Shown piece by piece: positions 17,500 through 25,379 of a stretch of 40,998 nucleotides of DNA. The stretch's first letter is position 1; the number at the start of each line of letters is the position of its first letter. The translations under genes and the position numbers were made by a program. The notes beneath the pieces were generated by a model. It worked only from the letters and a program-made list of their open reading frames with translations. It was not told the DNA's origin and did not search any database. This DNA comes from Tissierellia bacterium (GTDB taxonomy: Bacteria; Bacillota; Clostridia; Tissierellales; Peptoniphilaceae): contig JAUNVF010000021.1 of assembly GCA_030537815.1 (NCBI GenBank), positions 1 through 40,998 of the forward strand, in the 5' to 3' direction.

Positions 17500-17694
17500 C
17501 TATCTTGGAATCATCTTATCGATTCTTTTTTGATCTCCACTACTAACAAGAGCAGATTTCCTCAAGTTTCTAATTCTCTTAGGTGATTTCTTTCCTGTTA
17601 TATGACTTTTAAATGCATGGTATCTCTTAAGTTTACCTGTTGCAGTTCTCTTAAATCTCTTAGCAGAACCTTTATGCGTCTTCATTTTTGACAT
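17500..17694 (-). CDS. rpmI: 50S ribosomal protein L35
   Basis: 64 residues beginning [17 protein letters not shown], with the family ending around [19 protein letters not shown]. The start is the ATG at 17692-17694, nine bases after AGGAG. An in-frame TTG three codons upstream would lie almost on the ribosome site and would add residues that L35 proteins do not have. It lies between infC and rplT. Confidence 0.97.
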   Translation of the reverse strand: MSKMKTHKGSAKRFKRTATGKLKRYHAFKSHITGKKSPKRIRNLRKSALVSSGDQKRIDKMIPR

Positions 17695-17706
17695 GTTAAT
17701 CAACTC

Positions 17707-18219
17707 CTATCCTTCCGTATTCGGGCTCATGAACATAACCATATTACGGCCTTCCATATTCGGTTTTTTATCGATTACTCCGGCGCCATCAGTTAGTTCA
17801 ACGAATTTATTCAAAACATCTCTACCAATCTCGGTATGGTTCATTTCACGACCTCTGAATCTGACAGATACCTTAACTCTATCACCCGAATTAAAGAAAT
17901 CCACAGCTCTTCTAGCTTTAACTTCCAAGTCATGTGTATCAATATTCGGTGACATCCTGATTTCTTTTACAGTAATCACACTCTGTCTTTTCTTTGCTTC
18001 CTTAGCTTTTTTTATGGCCTCGTACTTGTACTTGCCATAATCGATTATCTTACATACAGGTGGCTTAGCATTCGGCGCCACATTTACTAGGTCAAGTCTC
18101 TTATCCCTGGCCATATCGAGAGCCTTCTTAGTCGATATTATCCCTATCTGCTCCCCGTCTGCACCAATCAACCTTACCTCTTTAACTCTAATGTCTTCAT
18201 TTACTTGAAGCTCTTTTAT
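17707..18219 (-). CDS. infC: Translation initiation factor IF-3 (probable AUA start)
   Basis: IF-3 keeps ribosomal subunits apart and proofreads start codons. The N domain (VNEDIRVKEVRLIGADGEQI; NVAPNAKPPVCKIIDYGKYK), the lysine-rich linker (AIKKAKEAKKRQSV) and the C domain (HTEIGRDVLNKFV; KPNMEGRNMVMFMSP) are all present. No ATG lies in frame at the 5' end. The only good ribosome site, GGGGGTG (18226-18232), is eight bases before an ATA codon (18217-18219). That start gives MKELQVNEDIR, the expected N-terminal length, and a protein of 170 residues. GTG codons at 18232-18234 and 18226-18228 lie in or before the ribosome site. Non-AUG starts are known for infC and permit autoregulation. Confidence 0.93.
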   Translation of the reverse strand: MKELQVNEDIRVKEVRLIGADGEQIGIISTKKALDMARDKRLDLVNVAPNAKPPVCKIIDYGKYKYEAIKKAKEAKKRQSVITVKEIRMSPNIDTHDLEVKARRAVDFFNSGDRVKVSVRFRGREMNHTEIGRDVLNKFVELTDGAGVIDKKPNMEGRNMVMFMSPNTEG

Positions 18220-18234
18220 ATCATACACCCCCAC

Positions 18235-18264
18235 AATAAAAATAGCAGGTAAAAATACCCGCTA
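18235..18264 (-). terminator. Attenuator hairpin in the infC leader
   Basis: Reading minus, TAGCGGGTA (18256-18264) and TACCTGCTA (18243-18251) pair with one G-U over a TTTT loop and are followed by TTTTTATT. The stem sits just before infC, as expected for the premature terminator of an L20-controlled leader. Confidence 0.85.
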
Positions 18265-18370
18265 AAAATTGCGTTAAGAGTTGCAATCAATTATTACCCG
18301 GCGACAAAATCCCCAAGGTGAGAAGCGGATACTTCTACTTTCACATATCAGGCGAATTCCTGACATTACC
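18235..18370 (-). promoter_or_regulatory. L20-type autoregulatory leader of infC-rpmI-rplT
   Basis: This is the transcribed leader of about 135 bases between a consensus promoter and infC. Reading minus it holds a TCAGG/CCTGA hairpin, then a hairpin with AGAAG-TATCCG-CTTCT flanked by GTGA and CAC. A conserved-looking single-stranded segment follows (CCTTGGGGATTTTGTCGCC), then an ATTGC/GCAAT hairpin (18268-18287), and finally an intrinsic terminator. In Firmicutes such leaders bind L20, which favours termination when L20 is in excess. The match is from memory of the family, plus the position before infC. Confidence 0.78.
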
Positions 18371-18375
18371 TATTG

Positions 18376-18404
18376 AGTATACAATAATATCAAATTCTAG
18401 TCAA
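18376..18404 (-). promoter_or_regulatory. infC-rpmI-rplT promoter
   Basis: Reading minus, TTGACT (18399-18404), 17 bases and TATACT (18376-18381). Eleven of twelve consensus positions fit the vegetative promoter, as expected for a ribosomal protein operon. Confidence 0.85.
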
Positions 18405-18409
18405 GGACT

Positions 18410-18606
18410 TTAACAATTAATTGCGATTAAATATTTTGCCTTTAAGATTCCAACTATTTTCGCTTTAATCTTTCTATCCATTTCCTTCATCACAGCAATA
18501 ATCAATCCGACTGCATGACAAATTGGACAAATTCGGCTGCATCTTTATATTTAATCAATATCCTATCATATAATACTATAATAAGTCTATTAGCTTTAAA
18601 GATCAT
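18410..18606 (-). pseudogene. Frameshifted HPr-like small gene
   Basis: From the ATG at 18604-18606 a 34-codon frame reads MIFKANRLIIVLYDRI, then KYKDAAEFVQFVMQ, and stops at 18502. Shifting by one base lets it continue as LIIAVMKEMDRKIKAKIVGI to a stop at 18410. Joined, the product of about 65 residues has the plan of HPr-like phosphocarrier-fold proteins: an AAxFV helix after the first strand and a KIKAK-x-IVGIL segment like the AKSIMGIL of the family. The active-site histidine region is not convincing. One missing base separates the frames. Either the gene has decayed or there is a sequencing error. It lies between the ATPase terminator and the infC promoter; no clear ribosome site is seen. 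Confidence 0.45.
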
Positions 18607-18635
18607 TTTATTTTTGCCAATTCTAATCTTTTGAA

Positions 18636-18672
18636 TAAAAAAGGATATCATGTTTACACAAGATACCCCTTT
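18636..18672 (-). terminator. Terminator of the lacto-N-biose operon
   Basis: Reading minus, AAAAGGGGTATC pairs with GATATCCTTTTTT across a loop of about 12 bases, ending in a T run. It follows the stop codon of the MsmK-like gene by about 8 bases. Confidence 0.85.
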
Positions 18673-18679
18673 TAATAGC

Positions 18680-19801
18680 TTAAATTCTTTTTTCTAAATC
18701 TTCCAAAGAAATATTCAACTCGCTTTCACCATCGAAGAAATGCAATTTAGTACCATCGAGGTACATCTCTATTTCATCATCCGTTTCAACGGGATTATCT
18801 GAATTTATCCTAGCAACTAATTTAGTTCCATTTACAATGATATGTAAATGTTTTTCTGAACCCAAGAGCTCCATGAGATCCACTTTTCCCTTTATCTTCA
18901 TATCGGTTTGACGAATATGGTCATAAATATGCTCGGGTCGAATTCCCATTATGAGCTTTTTGTTTAATTCTCCCCTCTCTTCAATCAGTCTGCCCTTCTC
19001 TTTTGGAATTAATAATTCAGTACCTAATGTCATAACATAGTATTCATCATCTTTTTTAAATACTTCAGCATCCACGAAATTCATCTGAGGTGAACCGATA
19101 AAGCCGGCGACAAATTGATTTTCGGGATAGAAATACACATTATGAGGTGTGTCTACCTGCTGAACTATCCCATCTTTCATGATTACTATCCTATCTCCCA
19201 TGGTCATCGCTTCGGTCTGATCATGTGTAACATAAATAAATGTAGTTTCCAATTGTTTGTGTAATTTTACGATTTCAGATCTTGTCTGAACACGTAATTT
19301 AGCATCCAAGTTGGAAAGAGGTTCATCCATTAGAAAGACCTTCGGGCTCCTTACAATTGCTCTACCCAAAGCAACACGCTGTCTTTGCCCACCAGAAAGA
19401 GCCTTAGGTTTTCTATCTAGATAATCTTCAAGGCCCAAAATATTAGCAGCCATAGCAACCTTTTCGTCTATTTCTTCCTTGGGCAGTTTTTTTAAACGAA
19501 GTGCATAGCTCATATTGTCACGAACCGTCATATGCGGATAAAGAGCATAGTTTTGAAATACCATAGCGATATCTCTTTCCTTTGGCTCTATATCATTTAC
19601 CAGCACATCGTCAATATATAACTCTCCCTTAGATATCTCTTCTAATCCTGCTACCATTCGCAATGTCGTCGACTTTCCACAACCTGATGGTCCAACAAAT
19701 ACTATGAACTCCTTATCCTCTATCTCGAGGTTAAAGTCCTTAACGGCAACGACATTGCCGTCATAAATCTTATACATATGTCGAAAACTCAGTCCTGCCA
19801 T
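18680..19801 (-). CDS. Sugar ABC transporter ATPase, MsmK/UgpC type
   Basis: 373 residues. Walker A GPSGCGKST (37-45), signature LSGGQRQR (135-142), Walker B VFLMDEP (155-161) and the H-loop VTHDQTEAM are intact. The C-terminal ~130 residues form the regulatory TOBE/OB extension of carbohydrate (CUT1) ATPases. It would power the two permeases encoded upstream. MsmK-type ATPases can serve several sugar transporters in Firmicutes, so it may not be dedicated. It begins 4 bases after the kinase gene, whose last codons AAAGGA supply the ribosome site, and is the last gene of the operon. Confidence 0.94.
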   Translation of the reverse strand: MAGLSFRHMYKIYDGNVVAVKDFNLEIEDKEFIVFVGPSGCGKSTTLRMVAGLEEISKGELYIDDVLVNDIEPKERDIAMVFQNYALYPHMTVRDNMSYALRLKKLPKEEIDEKVAMAANILGLEDYLDRKPKALSGGQRQRVALGRAIVRSPKVFLMDEPLSNLDAKLRVQTRSEIVKLHKQLETTFIYVTHDQTEAMTMGDRIVIMKDGIVQQVDTPHNVYFYPENQFVAGFIGSPQMNFVDAEVFKKDDEYYVMTLGTELLIPKEKGRLIEERGELNKKLIMGIRPEHIYDHIRQTDMKIKGKVDLMELLGSEKHLHIIVNGTKLVARINSDNPVETDDEIEMYLDGTKLHFFDGESELNISLEDLEKRI

Positions 19802-19805
19802 TATC

Positions 19806-20777
19806 TTATCCTTTCAATCTATTTATTACAGATTCAGGAGCTTCGCCTTCAGAAAGTACATAGGCCATAAGCGCTGCGCCTTCTTGAGGCTCCATGATTG
19901 AATCTATCACTTCAATTCGATTATCTTCTTTTAATAGTTCATATATGCGATCAGTCAATAAGGTACCGGCTTTAAATACACCGCCAGAGTAAGTTATAGT
20001 TATCTTCTCAAAATCTTTAAATTTTAGCTGCCTTATAACCGATTTAACGGCTATCGCCACTTCATAAGCCGCCTCATCAAAGACTTTTAATGCATTTTCA
20101 TCTCCCATTTCAGCAGCTTTAGTAATATAAGGAGCTAGGCTTGCTATTTTTGTTCTATCTTCACCCATCTCTATGGATACGATTGAAATAAAGTCAAAAT
20201 CAGACTCCATTTTAAAATCTTTATGAATCAGATTGTAAATTGCCCCTCTTTCCAAACGTCCATCCGATTCTTTTGCAAATATTTCAATCGCTTTTCTACC
20301 CATCCAATATGCGGACCCCTCATCACCACAGAATGGTCCCCAGCCCGAAGATCTAGCTTCATCACCTTCGTAATTTCTTCCAAATGCTATGGCTCCAGTC
20401 CCCAAGACCATATTAACACCCGGACGACAGGCCTGACTCCCAGCCCATCCGGCTACACAATCATTTCCTATTTTAAAACGATCATGTCCAAGTACTATTC
20501 TAAAGCTATCGTGAATTGTCTCAATCATATCTTTGTATTCCCCATATCCTGGAACTCCTGCAAATACATATGTCAGGTCCTGACGAGTCTTACCCAATTT
20601 GTTTAAAACCTCATCAATTCCATCATTTAATATTTTACGAAAGTCCTCTTGAGAAACCTGTCGAATATGGATGGTAGTTTTTACTGAAACAGCGAGAGCT
20701 TCTCCTTTTAAATTGATTAGAGAAAAACCCGTCTTAGTTCCACCTCCATCAATCCCCAGAAATAATTTCTCTGACAT
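19806..20777 (-). CDS. BadF/BadG-family N-acetylhexosamine kinase
   Basis: 323 residues with the actin-like ATPase fold. The phosphate-1 motif is GIDGGGTKTG near the N terminus. GTGAIAFGRN and WGPFCGDEGSAYWMG follow, typical of N-acetylglucosamine kinases related to mammalian NAGK, then ITYSGGVFKAG. In this operon the natural substrate is the GlcNAc or GalNAc released by the phosphorylase. That is inference from context, and the phosphorylated position is not predictable here. Bifidobacteria use an unrelated 1-kinase (NahK) at this step. Its ribosome site GGAGG overlaps the stop of the small membrane-protein gene. Confidence 0.88.
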   Translation of the reverse strand: MSEKLFLGIDGGGTKTGFSLINLKGEALAVSVKTTIHIRQVSQEDFRKILNDGIDEVLNKLGKTRQDLTYVFAGVPGYGEYKDMIETIHDSFRIVLGHDRFKIGNDCVAGWAGSQACRPGVNMVLGTGAIAFGRNYEGDEARSSGWGPFCGDEGSAYWMGRKAIEIFAKESDGRLERGAIYNLIHKDFKMESDFDFISIVSIEMGEDRTKIASLAPYITKAAEMGDENALKVFDEAAYEVAIAVKSVIRQLKFKDFEKITITYSGGVFKAGTLLTDRIYELLKEDNRIEVIDSIMEPQEGAALMAYVLSEGEAPESVINRLKG

Positions 20778-20785
20778 AATTCCTC

Positions 20786-20965
20786 CTATCGATATCTTCT
20801 ATTGTAAATCCAGAGGACTATTAAGATCATTCCCAAGGAAATAAATTGAATTCCAAGTCCACCCCAACCGTCCTGCTTTCTTCCAAAAAACTGTAAATAT
20901 ATGGCGACGGCCATAATTGCGGCAAGCGCCAAATTTTTCAGTCGCTTTTTCTTATATATATCCAT
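20786..20965 (-). CDS. Small two-helix membrane protein in the lacto-N-biose operon
   Basis: A 59-residue protein starting MDIYKKKRLKNLALAAI and ending IVLWIYNRRYR. It has two hydrophobic helices (about 11-27 and 36-54), a short QDGWGGLG turn between them and basic ends, so both termini are probably cytoplasmic. It begins one base after the phosphorylase stop codon with a perfect GGAGG site inside that gene's end, and its stop codon overlaps the kinase ribosome site (TAGGAGG). This packing makes it almost certainly a real gene. I have an uncertain memory of a small DUF (DUF6903) next to such phosphorylases. Function unknown; a transporter accessory role is speculation. Confidence 0.85.
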   Translation of the reverse strand: MDIYKKKRLKNLALAAIMAVAIYLQFFGRKQDGWGGLGIQFISLGMILIVLWIYNRRYR

Positions 20966-20966
20966 A

Positions 20967-23129
20967 TTATTCCTCCGAAATCCATCTGATTTCCGCCGGC
21001 TCCAATATCACCGTAAATTCTTCACCCTTACCATCGAATACCTTAGCTTCGACTTCTATATCGGAATTATTTACAATTGCATATTCTTTAATTTCAGGAT
21101 AGGCCGCAACCTCTACATTGAGATCATCCGCAAAGTATTTGTGAAGCTCTTCTTCCTTATGTGCAACCCAATGAATGGCTCTCTTTAAAACTCTTGTATT
21201 CGCCGTACTATAAGGTAGACCCGTCATATAAAAAGCACGTCCCTCGCCATATTCATTGACCGCCATATGAATTTCATGGTCTGAATACTCTAAAATTTGC
21301 GTGTTTTCGGATATTGCATAGATATTTCCTATATTCTCACCAAAAGAGTACATGCCGTGATAATCTTCAATGATGAAATGCTTTGTCAATTCAGTATTAT
21401 GATATTTATTTGTACTTTGTGAAAAACCAATTTCTCTATCTACTCCAAATACATCATGCAATTGGAAATAATGTCCATTATACTGATAAGCACTCGGTTC
21501 GCCAATGCCTATTAGACCGCCCCCTTCGTATACGAAGCGTCGCAGTTCCGATACGATTTCGGGATCCGCAAAGTATTTTCCGCCACTAAATGCTGTATAA
21601 GCATCCCCAGCATTGATAATAACATCTATATCTTTAGGTATCCCATTTTTTACATCATCAAAATTGATAAATGAGACGTCCATATCCATTCCCGAAAGAG
21701 CTTCCATCATTCCCATATAAGAATAGCTTAATTTATACCATTTACCATGTGCCACGATATATGGTTGCCATGAACGTAATTTACCCCAACAATTTAATAT
21801 CGCAACCTTTGCTGAAGCATATGGTTTTGTGTTTTCTATCTTTTCTAAAATCGTCCTGAACTCATCAGCCACATCTGATATAAAATCCATAAAATTAGAG
21901 AATTTATAAGCAAGAGATAAGTATCCTCCATAGCCAATACGATTTACAGGTTTTCTTAAAATCGCTCGACGGGCAGTAATCCAATTTTGTCTGGATTCTA
22001 TAGTCGGGTCATTCCCTTCATAAAAAGTATCCGGGAAAAAGTACGGAAGGAATCTTCCCTCTGTGAAATCTACTCCTTCTATATCCGATATGAGGCGAAG
22101 AGTTACTCCGTCTCCAACCGAACCTACGACTCCATCTAATCCAATATCTTTGAAATGTTTACCATATGGCTCAGTGCCTATCCAATTATCACCGAGAAAC
22201 ATAACCGCTTCTTTACCCGACTCATGAACCAGGTCAACCAATCTTTTTGCTTTCTGCGTGACAAAGATTTGTAAAAAGTCAATATAATCCAGATATTCTT
22301 TGGAGGGAACACGATAAGTTGAATTATAATATCCCTGATCTACAATATCTTCCGGACGCAAGCGGTATCCCTTCTCTTTTTCAAAAGCATCTAATATTTC
22401 AGGAGAGACTGATGCTGAATATCCAAACCAGTCAACATATTTTTCTTTTCCTTCTTCATTAAATACTAGTGTAAAATGATAGAAGAAAGTTGTAAAACGA
22501 ACGATATCCGTCTTCGGATTATCCTTTAACCAGCGTTTCAATTCATCTTCCATAAACTCTGACGAATTCGGCTTAATTGCATTAAATGGAATCTGATGTT
22601 CTCTATCTCCCCAATCATTTGTGATATGATTGTACATAGAAGTTGGATCCCATAATGCATCTGCCAAAAATGTCACCGTGTATTGATGATATGCTTTTGC
22701 ATTTCGAATAATGACGACATCTTTTTCTTGATTTAGTTCCCAATCCTTAGGGTCTACAATTTCATCAGTAGTACGATTTATGACCTCCCACCATTTTTTT
22801 GGATCATGTCTGTAGTCTGGCTGAATCTGCTCTTTGAAATATCCCTTCATAAATGGAATCTCGACATAATCTTTTAATGCCGTTGTGTATTCACTCAATA
22901 AATAAAATTGTTGTACCTCATCTAAATTTGCTTTTGCAAATTCATTATGCTCTCTAGCTACAAAATATGTCGTATATATTTTCGCATCAAGATCTTTTAT
23001 ATTATCAGGGAGTTTGGTACCATCGCTATCACGAATTGCATCCGCTCCCAGTCTAGCCATACATTCCTTTGTTTCTTCATAAAAATTATCTTCACTCGGT
23101 AGAGTTATTCTTCCCAATATTTTTGTCAT
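20967..23129 (-). CDS. lnpA: 1,3-beta-galactosyl-N-acetylhexosamine phosphorylase (GH112)
   Basis: 720 residues, the normal GH112 length. The enzyme cleaves galacto-N-biose or lacto-N-biose I with phosphate to galactose-1-phosphate plus GalNAc or GlcNAc, in the cytoplasm. Family landmarks are GRITLPSEDNFYEETKE at the start, GADAIRDSDGTKLP, RFTTFFYHFTLVFNEEGKEK, and MFLGDNWIGTEPYGKHF. Asp314 in the last corresponds to the catalytic acid (Asp313 in the Bifidobacterium enzyme). The C-terminal part holds the glutamine-amidotransferase-like and beta domains (GGLIGIGEPSAYQY). Preference for galacto- over lacto-N-biose cannot be judged. There is no signal peptide. It lies between the permease genes and the kinase. 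Confidence 0.95.
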   Translation of the reverse strand: MTKILGRITLPSEDNFYEETKECMARLGADAIRDSDGTKLPDNIKDLDAKIYTTYFVAREHNEFAKANLDEVQQFYLLSEYTTALKDYVEIPFMKGYFKEQIQPDYRHDPKKWWEVINRTTDEIVDPKDWELNQEKDVVIIRNAKAYHQYTVTFLADALWDPTSMYNHITNDWGDREHQIPFNAIKPNSSEFMEDELKRWLKDNPKTDIVRFTTFFYHFTLVFNEEGKEKYVDWFGYSASVSPEILDAFEKEKGYRLRPEDIVDQGYYNSTYRVPSKEYLDYIDFLQIFVTQKAKRLVDLVHESGKEAVMFLGDNWIGTEPYGKHFKDIGLDGVVGSVGDGVTLRLISDIEGVDFTEGRFLPYFFPDTFYEGNDPTIESRQNWITARRAILRKPVNRIGYGGYLSLAYKFSNFMDFISDVADEFRTILEKIENTKPYASAKVAILNCWGKLRSWQPYIVAHGKWYKLSYSYMGMMEALSGMDMDVSFINFDDVKNGIPKDIDVIINAGDAYTAFSGGKYFADPEIVSELRRFVYEGGGLIGIGEPSAYQYNGHYFQLHDVFGVDREIGFSQSTNKYHNTELTKHFIIEDYHGMYSFGENIGNIYAISENTQILEYSDHEIHMAVNEYGEGRAFYMTGLPYSTANTRVLKRAIHWVAHKEEELHKYFADDLNVEVAAYPEIKEYAIVNNSDIEVEAKVFDGKGEEFTVILEPAEIRWISEE

Positions 23130-23149
23130 AATTATCTCCCACAGTATAC

Positions 23150-24004
23150 TTAGCCCTTGTCACCGCCTACCATCATACCTTCAGTTAATTGTTTTTGCAC
23201 CATGATGTATAGGATTAAAGTTGGCAGCATGACTAGGACGAGTCCTGCATACAATACGCCATAATTTGCCTTCCCTCTTGCCGCCTGCTGGAGGTTGACA
23301 AGACCGACGGGAAGTGTTTTTCCGCTTCCTGAACAAATAGTAAGGGCTAGAATATATTCGTTCCAAAAAGCTAAGAAATTAAATAGTATTACTGTAATAA
23401 TACTGGGTTTTGCCATCGGAACCATAATATCGATCATGGTTCTAAAATAACCTGCACCATCAATATATGCTGCTTCCTCATATGTCTTTGAAATGGAACG
23501 GAAATAATTCGCCAAAAGATATATGGTAAACGGAAATGCAGTAGATGCGTAGATTAAGGCAAGCATTATATTATTATTCAGAAATACTTTTGTCCCTAAA
23601 ATTTTATTCCAGTCTAAAAGCATTAGGAAAATTGGAATTACGATATATGATATATTTACAAATAATCCTGCATGAAGATATCCATTCCAAAATTTTACCC
23701 CTTTAAACTCAAGACGTGAAAGCACATAGGCTGCTGGAATTCCAAAAACTAAGAGCAATACAAGCCCAAGCCCCGTCGATACAATAGAATTTAAAAAATA
23801 CTCTCCCATTTTCGCCTCTGTCCATGCATTGGAAAAATTTTGCCAATGAAATCCTTTTGGAAGAGACCATGCATTTTGATAAAATTCCGAATTCTCCTTA
23901 ATTGATGCCATAAAGACCCATGCGACGGGAATCAATATGCTAACCGCTAGTGCAAATAGACAGATATAGATAAATACTTTATATGTTTTAGATGCATTTT
24001 TCAT
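23150..24004 (-). CDS. Sugar ABC transporter permease, MalG type
   Basis: 284 residues with about six membrane helices. It carries the EAA loop EEAAYIDGAGYFRTMIDIMV that contacts the ATPase. The N terminus (VAWVFMASIKENSEFYQN) is typical of CUT1 MalG-like subunits. The start is the ATG at 24002-24004, six bases after AAGGTG; the in-frame GTG three codons upstream overlaps that ribosome site. It follows the MalF-type gene by 11 bases. With that partner it forms the channel for the disaccharide handled by the GH112 enzyme. Confidence 0.94.
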   Translation of the reverse strand: MKNASKTYKVFIYICLFALAVSILIPVAWVFMASIKENSEFYQNAWSLPKGFHWQNFSNAWTEAKMGEYFLNSIVSTGLGLVLLLVFGIPAAYVLSRLEFKGVKFWNGYLHAGLFVNISYIVIPIFLMLLDWNKILGTKVFLNNNIMLALIYASTAFPFTIYLLANYFRSISKTYEEAAYIDGAGYFRTMIDIMVPMAKPSIITVILFNFLAFWNEYILALTICSGSGKTLPVGLVNLQQAARGKANYGVLYAGLVLVMLPTLILYIMVQKQLTEGMMVGGDKG

Positions 24005-24015
24005 AGCTGTCACCT

Positions 24016-24909
24016 TTAATATTGTATAATATCGCGCTTAGTAATATGGTTTACAATTGCAGATAGGCCAAAAGAAAAAATAAATACGACAACGCCTATG
24101 GCAAGTCCATAGCCGAAGACCGAATTTGTATAAGCCTGATCATACATATAGTTCAATACCGTTGCAGAAGCACCGTTTGGCTTCGAGTCAGTAAGAACTT
24201 TAACCACCTGAAATGCGATATTTATATTCGAGATTACATAAAAAGTCAATGTCGTACGCACAGTGTCCCAAGAAAGCGGAAGAGTGATATCGAAGAATTG
24301 TCGGATTCTTCCGGCTCCGTCAAGATTTGCCGCTTCATATAAATGCTCCGGAATTTGCGCCATAGTTGACATATACATAACCATATAATAACCAATAGCC
24401 TGCCAAATCATTGCAAATGCAATAGAATAGACGACTATATTCTCATCTCCTAAAAAGGAAATATTCTGCCATGTCTCGGGTTTGAATAATCTAAAGAAGC
24501 CATTTAATAAACCGTCATCAGCTCCGTATACCGCAGAAAAAATAGATGCGATAACCGCAATCGATAATATATTAGGTATATAAAATACAATTCTAAAGAA
24601 ATTCTGTCCCTTAAAGGTTTCCTTCGTCAAGACTGCAGCAAAAAATATCGCTAAAGACATAGTGACCAATGTTACAAAGACGATTAGGAATACCGAGTTT
24701 TGAAATGCTTTTATAAAATTCTCATCTTTCATCAAAATTTTGAAATTGTTCAGTCCCACAAATACCTTGTCATTAGACAATCCGCCCCATTTAAAAAGAG
24801 AATTGGCAAAGATATTCAAGGTCGGCCAAACCATAAAGATGGAATATAGAAGCAGGGCAGGAAATGTACAGAAAAAGATAAATTTTTTCTTGTTTCTACT
24901 ATTTTTCAT
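24016..24909 (-). CDS. Sugar ABC transporter permease, MalF type
   Basis: 297 residues. A basic N terminus (MKNSRNKKKFIFF) precedes six membrane helices and the EAA loop YEAANLDGAGRIRQFFDITL. The ATG at 24907-24909 is chosen because GGGGG lies five bases before it; an upstream in-frame ATG seven codons earlier has no ribosome site. About 470 bases separate it from the binding-protein gene, with a terminator in between, so its expression probably depends on read-through or on a weak promoter that I cannot identify. Confidence 0.94.
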   Translation of the reverse strand: MKNSRNKKKFIFFCTFPALLLYSIFMVWPTLNIFANSLFKWGGLSNDKVFVGLNNFKILMKDENFIKAFQNSVFLIVFVTLVTMSLAIFFAAVLTKETFKGQNFFRIVFYIPNILSIAVIASIFSAVYGADDGLLNGFFRLFKPETWQNISFLGDENIVVYSIAFAMIWQAIGYYMVMYMSTMAQIPEHLYEAANLDGAGRIRQFFDITLPLSWDTVRTTLTFYVISNINIAFQVVKVLTDSKPNGASATVLNYMYDQAYTNSVFGYGLAIGVVVFIFSFGLSAIVNHITKRDIIQY

Positions 24910-25333
24910 ACTTCCCCCTTTAATATTCAAGATATAGTAAAATCAGATTCCATCATATTATTACTATTTAAAATTCTATTAGGCTTGAATACTTGAATAT
25001 GAGCTTCAACTGTTCAAACCATAATTTAAATTTCTTTCTAATTATAGTCCACAATTCATCGATATAATTAATACTAAAAATCGATTAAAACTATAAATCC
25101 GATTAAATTCATTTATCTAAGATTTATAAATAGATATTAGATAAAAGGATGATTAATAATTTTAGCAATAATAAACCAAATTATCCTCATGCTTTCATAT
25201 AATATGAATTTATTGATAGAGCTTAAAATTGCTCGATAAAAGATATTAGAAATATCCGTATTTATTGATTGAATTCTTTGTAAATCTCAATGAGACGATA
25301 AATTATAATCGATTTCTAATTAGCTTAGATTTT
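24910..25333. other. AT-rich intergenic region, no convincing gene
   Basis: About 420 bases between the binding-protein terminator and the MalF-type gene. Both strands carry only short stop-bounded frames. I found no promoter with both boxes in good form; TATAAT-like sequences occur but lack a -35 box. A weak inverted repeat (GAGC-8-GCTC near 25220-25235) has no clear role. A long 5' leader or remnant of a lost gene are both possible. Confidence 0.4.
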
Positions 25334-25364
25334 AAAAAAGAGGCGGTGGAAAAATCCGCCGCCT
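25334..25364 (-). terminator. Terminator after the binding-protein gene
   Basis: Reading minus, AGGCGGCGGA pairs with TCCACCGCCT, with one G-U, over TTTT and is followed by CTTTTTT. It starts about 15 bases after the stop codon, inside the operon, so it probably lets the binding protein be made in excess over the permeases. Confidence 0.85.
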
Positions 25365-25379
25365 ATTTGGTTTCTTAGT

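Noticed and set aside
20223-20606. Long plus-strand open frame opposite the kinase gene
   Set aside because: It is antisense to a clear kinase; its residues mirror conserved kinase codons and it has no ribosome site.
24950-25090. Minus-strand open frame reading DELWTIIRKKFKLWFEQL in the gap after the binding-protein gene
   Set aside because: No start codon or ribosome site, and the opposite strand is equally open there; likely chance.
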